Below are positions 8,019-14,841 of a stretch of DNA of 57,077 nucleotides, piece after piece. This stretch comes from Nitrospira sp. ST-bin5 (lineage in GTDB: Bacteria > Nitrospirota > Nitrospiria > Nitrospirales > Nitrospiraceae). The DNA is taken from the NCBI GenBank assembly GCA_002083555.1, contig MSXN01000008.1, positions 1 to 57,077 of the forward strand. The letters are read 5' to 3'. The position numbers and the translations under genes are program-made. Below the pieces are notes generated by a model that had not been told where the DNA came from, did no database searches, and was given only the letters and a program-made list of their open reading frames with translations. How positions within the stretch are numbered: position 1 is the first letter of the stretch; the number at the start of each line of letters is the position of its first letter.

Positions 8019-8183
8019 CCCGGATCTCAGCTTTGTACTGGCAAAGAATGGTGAACTAACCTTAACCCCTATTTCAAGAATACGTTTTTGAGACTTCACC
8101 TGATGAGATCGTGATGTCGCTCTCGATTTTGGATATTGGGGCGTGACCCGGACCAAAAGAAACATTGCGTAGGCAGTCGCTGT
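8019..8183 (-). pseudogene. Degenerate duplicate of the IPT/TIG-protein gene 3' end
   Basis: This stretch aligns with about 9080-9297 of the intact TIG gene. Both share TCGCTCTCGATTTTG, a CGTGACC/CGTGGCC block with AAAGAAA, and the GAGACTTC segment near the 3' end. Relative to the intact copy it has lost roughly 55-60 internal bases and has many substitutions and frame breaks. Homology stops at CAGTCGCTGT, where the second 119-bp repeat begins. It is a relic of a duplication or of recombination at the island edge. Confidence 0.75.
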
Positions 8184-8185
8184 AA

Positions 8186-8304
8186 TCGCAGCTCATTGAA
8201 ACAGCAACGGTCATGGCGTATGGTTTACGAAGAGTAGTGGCGTGTTACATGTACAGAAATTGGCAAATCCGGATCATATGCGGATCGGCCTAAACATTGT
8301 TAGG
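8186..8304. repeat. 119-bp direct repeat, copy 2 (attC-like tail)
   Basis: This is the gapless partner of 4925-5043. It lacks the left inverted arm found ahead of copy 1 and instead joins the broken TIG-gene fragment. It ends in TAAACATTGTTAGG, followed by G rather than the consensus pyrimidine. The HNH gene starts 8 bases later. Confidence 0.85.
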
Positions 8305-8312
8305 GCGTAAAG

Positions 8313-8930
8313 ATGAGACGCGCAGTGGCAACCAAGAAGCCAAGATTGAAGCACGTCGTATGTAAACCGTGCTGGGAGCTTAGGTACTGCCCTTATGGCC
8401 CGTTGGTCGAGTACTTCCCAGCCATTTTCGAGGAGGACCCGCTCCCTCTTTCTCACGTTAAGAAGAGCTACAAGAGCTGGCTTGCCGCTGTAAAGAACGG
8501 CGACCTCAAGACGGAGCGTGGGGTACTTCAGGCGATCGAAAAGATCCTTTGTTTATCACCTGGCCGATGGAAGTGGATCAGCCAATTCCGCACGGACGAA
8601 CTTAGTTGCACTGTATTCGGCCACATTTGTCCCGTCTTCTTTATGGCGGAGCCATTCACCGAAACCAAGGAAGATCGCCGCATCACTCGCGCTATACCAC
8701 GCGGCGTCATGTTGAAGGTAGTCCGTCGAGATGGACAGGTTTGCGCTGACTGCCGCACCATAGTTCCCGACGACCAAATCGAGTTTGACCACGTTATTCC
8801 TATCGCGAGAGGTGGCGCCACCACGACTGATAATCTCCGCATTCTTTGTCGTACTTGCAACCGCAAGAAGAGCGACGCCTTGGCTGGGCTTTTAGCGAAG
8901 CCCCCTTTCAATCGTGACAATGAGCCCTGA
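8313..8930 (+). CDS. HNH endonuclease-like protein, cassette-borne
   Basis: The protein has 205 residues. The N-terminus is cysteine-rich (CKPCWELRYCPYGPLVEYFP, about residues 17-36). The C-terminal part is an HNH nuclease module: CADC at about 142, FDHVIPIARGG at about 157 with the catalytic His, then DNLRILCRTCN, whose Cys pair completes the zinc site. It would cut DNA in the cytoplasm. The gene starts 8 bases after the second 119-bp repeat and is followed at 8939 by GTTAGGC, again like a cassette. No restriction methylase or partner gene is adjacent. A homing-type or defence nuclease are both possible. Confidence 0.85.
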   Translation: MRRAVATKKPRLKHVVCKPCWELRYCPYGPLVEYFPAIFEEDPLPLSHVKKSYKSWLAAVKNGDLKTERGVLQAIEKILCLSPGRWKWISQFRTDELSCTVFGHICPVFFMAEPFTETKEDRRITRAIPRGVMLKVVRRDGQVCADCRTIVPDDQIEFDHVIPIARGGATTTDNLRILCRTCNRKKSDALAGLLAKPPFNRDNEP

Positions 8931-8938
8931 CCTTGAAC

Positions 8939-8945
8939 GTTAGGC
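8939..8945 (+). other. GTTAGGC core-site-like heptamer after the HNH gene
   Basis: The sequence GAACGTTAGGC lies 8 bases after the HNH stop codon and matches the 3' end of an attC site (R'). The matching 5' half is not recognisable. Confidence 0.4.
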
Positions 8946-8951
8946 ATTGCG

Positions 8952-8982
8952 AAGGACAAACGGGGACATTCTCATTAATCTG
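8952..8982. repeat. 31-bp GGGGACA motif, copy 2
   Basis: Partner of 6713-6743. It lies immediately after the GTTAGGC heptamer and is noncoding here. Confidence 0.6.
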
Positions 8983-9126
8983 AGTGTGAACCGGGTAGAT
9001 ATGCTCGTTGAGTCACACATCGCGACCGAACCAACGGCCTATCAGGAAGTCGGAAATTAGCGCGTATCCTCGTGTCCCGTTCTCAACCTTGTGCCTGGTT
9101 AAGAACGGGGAACCAACCGCAAGCGG

Positions 9127-9597
9127 TTACTTCACCAAAAACGTTTTAGAGACTTCGCCCGATGCGGTTGTGACTGTCAGCATCGCCAGGCCTTTGCGTC
9201 CGCCACTGGGGACGGTGGTGGAAATCTTTCCGTCGCTCTCGATTTTGAATATGGCGGCGTGGCCTGGCCCGAAAGAAATACTGCGCAAACAGTCGCTGTT
9301 TCCAAAGCTCGTTCCCGTAATCGTCACTTTGTCACCGGCCTTGCCTTCGTCGGGGCTGATTTTGTCGATACTGGGGGCCATGCCGAAGCAGGCAGGAGCT
9401 TTTCCGGCAGTCTCGGCGCTCTGGTATTTGGTCTGAGTGGCGGTCACCTTTTTCGCTGCCGGCTTGGCGGCGGCTGAGGGTTTGGATTTGGCGGTCGGCT
9501 TTTCAGGTTCAGCCGAATAGCTTGGTCCGCTGAGGGCCATCCCCAGGCCAAGCACAGCACAGAGAAACACTCCTCCCAGTAGGCTTCGATTTCGCAT
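9127..9597 (-). CDS. Exported IPT/TIG-domain protein
   Basis: The protein has 156 residues. A signal peptide (GVFLCAVLGLGMAL, ending near YSA at residue 29) is followed by a Lys/Ala/Pro-rich linker to about residue 60. A single IPT/TIG immunoglobulin-like domain follows, opening with PSIDKISPDEGKAGDKVTITG and closing with LTVTTASGEVSKTF. Two cysteines (ACFG and SDCLRS) could form a disulfide. It is probably a periplasmic or surface binding protein. Part of its gene is repeated in broken form at 8019-8183. Downstream (leftward) lies the accessory island, so this gene marks the chromosomal border of the island. Confidence 0.82.
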   Translation of the reverse strand: MRNRSLLGGVFLCAVLGLGMALSGPSYSAEPEKPTAKSKPSAAAKPAAKKVTATQTKYQSAETAGKAPACFGMAPSIDKISPDEGKAGDKVTITGTSFGNSDCLRSISFGPGHAAIFKIESDGKISTTVPSGGRKGLAMLTVTTASGEVSKTFLVK

Positions 9598-9771
9598 GAC
9601 GGTCTCCTCGTGTATGAGAGCTCACCGGGGGTGAGCCATCGGTGTGCGGGGTGGACTGCAGCCGCGCTTGTGGCGGCGGATCGGAAGGCTTGTCGCTTAG
9701 TGGTGTGGCTAGACGTTCAGTCTTCTTCCATTCTGGTGATTTGGGGCATCCAAGGCCTGTCTTTGCCGATG

Positions 9772-11661
9772 CTACTCCTCGATCGTTGAAATATCCCCCG
9801 GGTCCTGTCCGAGTTCCTTGGCCTTCAGGACGCGCCGCATAATTTTCCCCGAACGGGTCTTCGGGAGTGACTGCACTATATCGATTTCAGACGGCACGCC
9901 GATCTTCCCGAGCTCTTTCATCACTTGATCTTTGATCGATTGAATCAGCGCAGGGCTTTCGATCTCGCCTTGCTTCAGGATGATGAAGGCTTTGATGGAC
10001 TCACCTACAGTCTTGTGGGGTTTGCCGATGACGGCCGCCTCGGCGACGGCGTGATGACTCACCAGGGCGCTTTCGACTTCGGCGGTGCCGAGCCGGTTGC
10101 CCGCAACCTTGATCACGTCGTCGGCGCGGCCCATGAACCACATGTAGCCGTCGGCGTCTTTATGGCACACGTCGCCGGCGGTGTAGCAGTTCGGGATGGT
10201 GTTCCAATAGGTCTTGTAACGTTCCGGATCTTTGTAGATCGTGCGCATCATGGAAGGCCAGGGTTTCTTGATGACGGCAAATCCGCCGGCGTTGGCCGGA
10301 AGACTGTTGCCTTCACGATCCACGACATCGGCTTCAATGCCGAGAAACGGTCTGGTGGCGGAGCCTGGCTTCAACGGCACGGTTGGCAGCGGCGTAATCA
10401 GAATCGAGCCGGTTTCGGTCTGCCACCAGGTGTCCATGATTGGTTTGTCGCCGCCGGTCACGCGGTGGAACCATTCCCAGGCTTCAGGATTAATCGGTTC
10501 GCCGACGCTCCCGAGGATGCGCAGGGTCGAGAGATCGTACTTCTTGGGCCAGTCTTCTCCATAGCGCATGAGCAGGCGAATCGCCGTCGGCGTCGTGTAG
10601 AAAATCGAGACGCCATAGCGTTCGATCAAATCCCACCAGCGGCCGGGGTTCGGATAGTCCGGCTTGCCTTCGGCGGTGAGGATCGTCGCACCGTTCAGGA
10701 GCGGGCCGTAGACGATGTAGCTGTGACCGGTGACCCAACCGGGATCGGCCACGCAGAAATACACATCGTCGTCCTTCAGGTCGAATACATATTTCGACGT
10801 GATGTAGGTGCCGACCATGTAGCCGCCATGCACGTGCACCACGCCCTTCGGCTTGCCGGTCGTACCGGAGGTATACAAGATATACAGGGGATCTTCGGCG
10901 TCCAGCTTGACGGCTTCACATTCAGTGGATTCGCCTTTCAGCCATTCGTACCAGTCAATCTCTTTGGGAGCTGCCAGCGCGACTTCCGGTTTCTGTCGCC
11001 GCACGACGATGACGTGCTCGACCGTCGGGCAGGTTTTCAGGGCTTCGTCCACGACCGACTTGAGGGGAATGACTTTCCCGCGGTCGTAGCCGACATCGGC
11101 GGTGATGACCAGGCGGGACTCGGCGTCATGGATACGATTGGCCAGAGCCGGGGCGCTGAAGCCGGAATAGACCACGCTGTGAATTACCCCGATGCGCGCG
11201 CAGGCCAGCATGGCCACGATCTGCTCAGGAACCTTGGGGAGATAAATGGTGACGCGGTCGCCCTTCTTCAGGCCCAGCTTTTTGAGGGCGTTGGCGCAGC
11301 GGTTGACCTGGCGATAGAGTTGCCCGTAGGTGAAGACGCGTTCGGTATCGTTCTCGCCGACCCAGATGACCGCGACTTTGTTCTTCCGGCCATTTTTGAC
11401 GTGCCGGTCAAGACAGTTATAGGAGATATTGCAGGTGGCCCCGACAAACCATTTCGCGAAGGGGTAGTTCCATTCCAGCACTTTGTTCCATGGCGTAAAC
11501 CATTCAAGTTCCTTGGCGACTCCGCTCCAAAAGGCCTCGGGATCGGCAATCGATTTCTTATACTCGGCTTCGTAATCCTGAATATGGGCTGCGGCTTTGG
11601 TCTTGGCGCTGGGCTGGTACGTTCGGCTTTCCTTCAATAGTGTCTCAATCTTCTCACTCAT
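9772..11661 (-). CDS. acs: Acetyl-CoA synthetase (AMP-forming)
   Basis: Acs activates acetate with ATP and CoA to acetyl-CoA through acetyl-AMP. The product is 629 residues, close to the usual 640-650. The adenylate-forming core motif YTSGTTGKPKGVVH lies near residue 260, TWWQTETGS and the hinge region follow, and the C-terminal SLPKTRSGKIMRR carries the lysine that is commonly acetylated to switch the enzyme off. I chose the start MSEKIET because AGGAGG lies 10 bases upstream of it; a longer frame reaches 11826. The gene is monocistronic and divergent from the caspase-like gene. In an autotroph it would scavenge acetate. Confidence 0.95.
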   Translation of the reverse strand: MSEKIETLLKESRTYQPSAKTKAAAHIQDYEAEYKKSIADPEAFWSGVAKELEWFTPWNKVLEWNYPFAKWFVGATCNISYNCLDRHVKNGRKNKVAVIWVGENDTERVFTYGQLYRQVNRCANALKKLGLKKGDRVTIYLPKVPEQIVAMLACARIGVIHSVVYSGFSAPALANRIHDAESRLVITADVGYDRGKVIPLKSVVDEALKTCPTVEHVIVVRRQKPEVALAAPKEIDWYEWLKGESTECEAVKLDAEDPLYILYTSGTTGKPKGVVHVHGGYMVGTYITSKYVFDLKDDDVYFCVADPGWVTGHSYIVYGPLLNGATILTAEGKPDYPNPGRWWDLIERYGVSIFYTTPTAIRLLMRYGEDWPKKYDLSTLRILGSVGEPINPEAWEWFHRVTGGDKPIMDTWWQTETGSILITPLPTVPLKPGSATRPFLGIEADVVDREGNSLPANAGGFAVIKKPWPSMMRTIYKDPERYKTYWNTIPNCYTAGDVCHKDADGYMWFMGRADDVIKVAGNRLGTAEVESALVSHHAVAEAAVIGKPHKTVGESIKAFIILKQGEIESPALIQSIKDQVMKELGKIGVPSEIDIVQSLPKTRSGKIMRRVLKAKELGQDPGDISTIEE

Positions 11662-11812
11662 GACGCACACACCTCCTGGATCGATAGCCGTCTCGGCACG
11701 GATATGATGATTATGGAGAAAGGGGCCTTCCCCTGCAACCCATACATTTGTACTGGTAGTTACCCTGTGGCGAATGAGTCTTTGAAATGAACGGGTTGGC
11801 CGGGCCGATTCC

Positions 11813-11842
11813 TTGACAGCCGTCACAGCCCGAGGGTAGGCT
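11813..11842 (+). promoter_or_regulatory. Possible promoter for the caspase-like gene
   Basis: TTGACA (11813-11818) and TAGGCT (11837-11842) stand 18 bases apart, ending 15 bases before the ATG at 11858. The -35 is perfect and the -10 is weak. Confidence 0.3.
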
Positions 11843-11857
11843 CACCCAGAGCTGCTC

Positions 11858-13252
11858 ATGCGAACTTTTCTTCGATCTATCACAACTATGTTCACCAGAA
11901 ACTTGCGTGCCATGAGTCTTGGTCTCGGGCTGTTTTTGCTTGCCGGATTGAGCGGAGTTCTGCCTGCCTCCGCCCAGTTAGGGAAACCTGAGGGGCTCTA
12001 CTATAAGTCATGGGCGGTCGTTGTCGGGGTCGAGCACTATCTGCTGGCTCCTTCGATTCCCGGAGCCTTGGCGGACGCCAAGACGGTAGCCCAGGCATTT
12101 CGTCAGATGGGCTTCGACGAAGTGGTTGAGGTCTACGACAAGGATGCCAGCTTCCGCCATCTGCAGCAGCTCTTGTCGGACATGTTGCCGCGCAAGGTCG
12201 GGCGGATGGATCGTCTGGTGCTGTTCTATGTGGGCCATTCCGGAGTGACGCAAGATGCCGAGGGGAAAGATCTCGGCTACCTGGTTCCGTCGGATGCGCA
12301 GGTCAATAATGTCGTCAAGTCCATCACTTTTGACCAGCTCAAGGAATTTGCCCGACGCCTGGCGGCGAAGCACACCCTGCTCATTCTTGATACTGCGGTT
12401 AGGGGCTGGGAAGCCACGGCACCTCGGCAACTATCTCTCGAAGGACGCTTGACGCCCGAGGACGACACGGAACGGCGTGCGATGCAGGTGATCACCGCCG
12501 GGGATAAGGGGGAAGTGTCCAAGCGTGTCGGGGATGCCAGTCTGTTCGTCAAATCGCTTTTGACGGGGTTGCAGGGTGCGGCGGATCTGAACAAGAATGG
12601 TTGGCTGATGGCGTCCGAGTTGGGAGCGTATCTTGAGAAGGAGCTCCCTGCAGTCACGCAGGGACAGCAACATCCGATATCCGCCAGGCTGGACGGGGAT
12701 GGCGATATCATTCTCATCGAAGGGCGCAAGGCGGCCTTCGTGCTCGGGGCAGGCCCCCAGACGCCGGCTGAACGGCAACTAGCGGCTCGATCACAATATG
12801 ACCAGGCGTTTGCGTTGCTCCAGGAGGGGAAGCGCGTCGAGGATGCGTTGGAGCGCCTGAATCGCGCGATCGAATTGAACCCGGAGTTCGGCGATGCCTA
12901 TGTGCTGAAGAGTTATGTGCGGCTTGAGGTGTTGCCCAATCTCGATGAGGCTCTCACTGCCGGCCAGTTGGCCGTTAAGCACGCGCCTCAGAATCCCGAC
13001 TCCCATTATACGCTGGGATTGATTTACGAAAAGCGGGGGAGTTTTCCAGAGGCCGAACAGGCGCTCTTGCAGGCGCTGAAGGTCAATGCCGGGTATCAGG
13101 ATGTTTATTTCTCGCTCGGCACGCTCTACGCTGATCATCTGAAGGATCAGGCGAAGTCCGTCGAAGCGTTCCGCCGCTATGTCGAGTTAGGAGGAACCGA
13201 TTCCCGCGCGCGAGCGGCCGTGAGTCAGGCCGACACTCCAACGAAACCCTAG
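11858..13252 (+). CDS. Caspase-fold (C14-like) protein with TPRs, catalytic Cys missing
   Basis: This is a 464-residue exported protein. A signal or anchor sequence (MSLGLGLFLLAGLSGVLPASA) ends near residue 39. The caspase-like domain spans about 48-290, with the opening WAVVVGVEHY and the histidine loop FYVGHSG (His about 127). Where C14 peptidases have LDACYSG, this protein has LDTAVRG, so the nucleophilic Cys is replaced by Ala and the protein should be proteolytically dead. The C-terminal third (about 310-455) holds TPR-like helical repeats such as YDQAFALLQEGKRVEDALERL, suited to protein binding. I infer a periplasmic scaffold. It heads a run of envelope lipoprotein genes. The exact start is uncertain: ATGs at 11858, 11888 and 11912 are all in frame. 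Confidence 0.82.
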   Translation: MRTFLRSITTMFTRNLRAMSLGLGLFLLAGLSGVLPASAQLGKPEGLYYKSWAVVVGVEHYLLAPSIPGALADAKTVAQAFRQMGFDEVVEVYDKDASFRHLQQLLSDMLPRKVGRMDRLVLFYVGHSGVTQDAEGKDLGYLVPSDAQVNNVVKSITFDQLKEFARRLAAKHTLLILDTAVRGWEATAPRQLSLEGRLTPEDDTERRAMQVITAGDKGEVSKRVGDASLFVKSLLTGLQGAADLNKNGWLMASELGAYLEKELPAVTQGQQHPISARLDGDGDIILIEGRKAAFVLGAGPQTPAERQLAARSQYDQAFALLQEGKRVEDALERLNRAIELNPEFGDAYVLKSYVRLEVLPNLDEALTAGQLAVKHAPQNPDSHYTLGLIYEKRGSFPEAEQALLQALKVNAGYQDVYFSLGTLYADHLKDQAKSVEAFRRYVELGGTDSRARAAVSQADTPTKP

Positions 13253-13419
13253 TCTTTCCCGCCACCCTTGAGATAGCCCAATCCGATCTTTAGCGCGCGT
13301 CTCGTGATTTCGGCCCAGCGCACTTGCGGATATTCTGCCAAGACCGCGGCGGCCTTGGGATCCTGAATTTCCAAACTGGCGATCTTAATAATGCCGTCTT
13401 CTATTTGAACGTCGGCCAC
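13249..13419 (-). CDS. Small protein, possible ribbon-helix-helix type, 56 residues
   Basis: This short gene starts with GTG at 13419, eight bases after GGAGG, and ends in a TAG that overlaps the TAG of the convergent caspase-like gene. The protein starts VADVQIEDGIIKIASLEIQ and continues with a helical DPKAAAVLAEYPQVRWAEIT and RRALKIGLGYLKGGG. The short beta segment followed by two helices resembles antitoxin or regulator proteins of the ribbon-helix-helix group, but this is only a resemblance. No toxin gene is adjacent. A good ribosome site and sensible composition make it likely to be real. Confidence 0.55.
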   Translation of the reverse strand: MADVQIEDGIIKIASLEIQDPKAAAVLAEYPQVRWAEITRRALKIGLGYLKGGGKD

Positions 13420-13497
13420 AGTTCGTGCCTCCCCTAAGAATCATCACCGAGTGAATTGCATGCGCGCGGTTTCGTCAACCGTTCATACCGCGTTGCG

Positions 13498-13526
13498 TTG
13501 ACTGAAATAAAGTCGCATGCTAGCAT
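13498..13526 (+). promoter_or_regulatory. Possible promoter for the lipoprotein cluster
   Basis: TTGACT (13498-13503) and TAGCAT (13521-13526) are 17 bases apart and lie about 70 bases ahead of the first LPP20 lipoprotein start, in an otherwise noncoding stretch. Confidence 0.4.
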
Positions 13527-13594
13527 GAATTCACGCGAATTTTCGAACCCTTTGAGGCTCCACGTCAATAATTCCCGTTATGAAGGAGGATCGC

Positions 13595-14161
13595 ATGGCT
13601 ACATCGCAAGCGCGTTTTACGAGACTGGCCGGCACCGGGCTTGCCATTGTTCTCTTGGTCGGACTTGCCGCTTGTGGTGGCCCTCCGAAGTGGGTGCAAA
13701 AGGGGTCCGGCGCGTTCAACGAGAAGGACAGCAAGGCCTTCTATGGGGTGGGCGCGGTGGTCGGTGTGCGGAACGAGCCTCTGGCCTGGGATACGGCAGA
13801 GAATCGCGCGCGCGCTGAAATTGCCAAGACTTTTGAAACGTATACGGGTTATCTGATGAGAGACTACGCAGCGTCGACGACAGCCGGCGATTTCACCCGA
13901 AACACGGAAGAGCAGAATGTCGAACGGGCGATCAAGACGGTCACAACGGCGACGTTGAGCGGCGTGCGTCCGATCGATCGATATAAAGACGAGAAGACCA
14001 ATACCTATTACGTTCTTACCAAGCTGAACCTCGAAGAAATGAAGAACAACTTGGAGCAAGCGAAAGAACTCAATGCGCAGGTGCGCGATTTTGTCCGCAA
14101 GAATGCCGACAAGATGTTCGATCGGCTGGAGAAAGAAGAAGACAAGCGGTTGGCACGGTAG
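13595..14161 (+). CDS. LPP20-family lipoprotein (first)
   Basis: This is a 188-residue lipoprotein. The signal peptide ends in the lipobox LAAC (Cys about residue 22). The mature protein has the LPP20 pattern: PPKWVQKG, then FYGVGAV, a helix with AENRARAEIAKTFETY and a C-terminal coiled helix rich in Glu and Lys. The start at 13595 is preceded by AAGGAGG at a good distance; an ATG at 13580 has no such site. LPP20 proteins are outer-membrane-associated lipoproteins, some linked to flagella or peptidoglycan. It is followed at 55 bases by an LpoB-like gene, and the fourth gene of the cluster is a second LPP20 protein. Confidence 0.82.
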   Translation: MATSQARFTRLAGTGLAIVLLVGLAACGGPPKWVQKGSGAFNEKDSKAFYGVGAVVGVRNEPLAWDTAENRARAEIAKTFETYTGYLMRDYAASTTAGDFTRNTEEQNVERAIKTVTTATLSGVRPIDRYKDEKTNTYYVLTKLNLEEMKNNLEQAKELNAQVRDFVRKNADKMFDRLEKEEDKRLAR

Positions 14162-14215
14162 TGAGCCATTTCGAATCGCTGCTTCGATGAGACTCGTTCG
14201 GCTGGAGGGACTAGT

Positions 14216-14827
14216 GTGATGGTGATGAAGTCTGGATTGCTGGCGCTGGGAGCGGTATCGGTGTTGACCCTGGCAGGGTGCGGGCATGAAACGAAAGTGA
14301 CGCGTGTGGATGCCGGCGTGGTGACCGATCTGAGCGGGCGTTGGAACGATACCGACTCGCGGATGGTGGCCGAGACCATGGTGAAGGAGTCTCTCAGTTA
14401 CCCCTGGCTTGGCAACTTCACCCAAGCGAAGCACCGCCAGCCCGTTGTGGTGGTCGGCACGATCCTGAATAGCAGTCATGAACATATCAGCGTCCAGACG
14501 TTTGTGACCGACCTCGAACGTGAGCTGACGAATTCCCAGAAAGTCACCTTCGTTGCCGGCAAGGGCGAGCGCGACGAACTGCGGACTGAGCGCAAAGAGC
14601 AGGCGATGTATTCCCGTGAGGATACGCAAAAGGCCCCCGGAAAAGAAATCGGCGCCGATTACATGATGAAGGGGACGATTTCGACGATTCTTGACGAAGC
14701 CGAAGGGACCAAAGCGGTATTTTATCAAGTGGATCTCCAGATGATCGATCTAGAGAGCAATGCCAAGGTTTGGTACGGGCAGAAGAAGATTAAGAAGGTT
14801 ATCGAAAAGAAGCGAACCATTTTCTAG
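14216..14827 (+). CDS. LpoB-like penicillin-binding-protein activator lipoprotein
   Basis: A 203-residue lipoprotein with lipobox LAGC (Cys about residue 23). The mature part matches the LpoB/COG3417 family: DLSGRWNDTDSRMVAETMV at the start, PVVVVGTILNSSHEHI, the FVTDLERELTNSQKV helix, YSREDTQKAPGKEIGADYMM and a final LQMIDLESNAKVWYG. LpoB reaches from the outer membrane to stimulate PBP1b peptidoglycan synthesis. Here the partner is unknown. GTG at 14216 and ATG at 14219 are both usable, with GGAGG 8-11 bases ahead. It lies between LPP20 and COG3014-like genes and is probably cotranscribed with both. Confidence 0.85.
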   Translation: MMVMKSGLLALGAVSVLTLAGCGHETKVTRVDAGVVTDLSGRWNDTDSRMVAETMVKESLSYPWLGNFTQAKHRQPVVVVGTILNSSHEHISVQTFVTDLERELTNSQKVTFVAGKGERDELRTERKEQAMYSREDTQKAPGKEIGADYMMKGTISTILDEAEGTKAVFYQVDLQMIDLESNAKVWYGQKKIKKVIEKKRTIF

Positions 14828-14841
14828 GCTCCGGGACTCTG

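Noticed and set aside
9925..11640. 571-codon open frame antisense to acs
   Set aside because: It mirrors a highly conserved acs gene codon by codon, has no ribosome site and no domain. Such long antisense frames are normal in GC-rich genes.
13565..14728. 387-codon antisense frame across the first two lipoprotein genes
   Set aside because: The opposite strand has two genes with lipoboxes, ribosome sites and family motifs, and the antisense product is Arg/His-rich without a fold.
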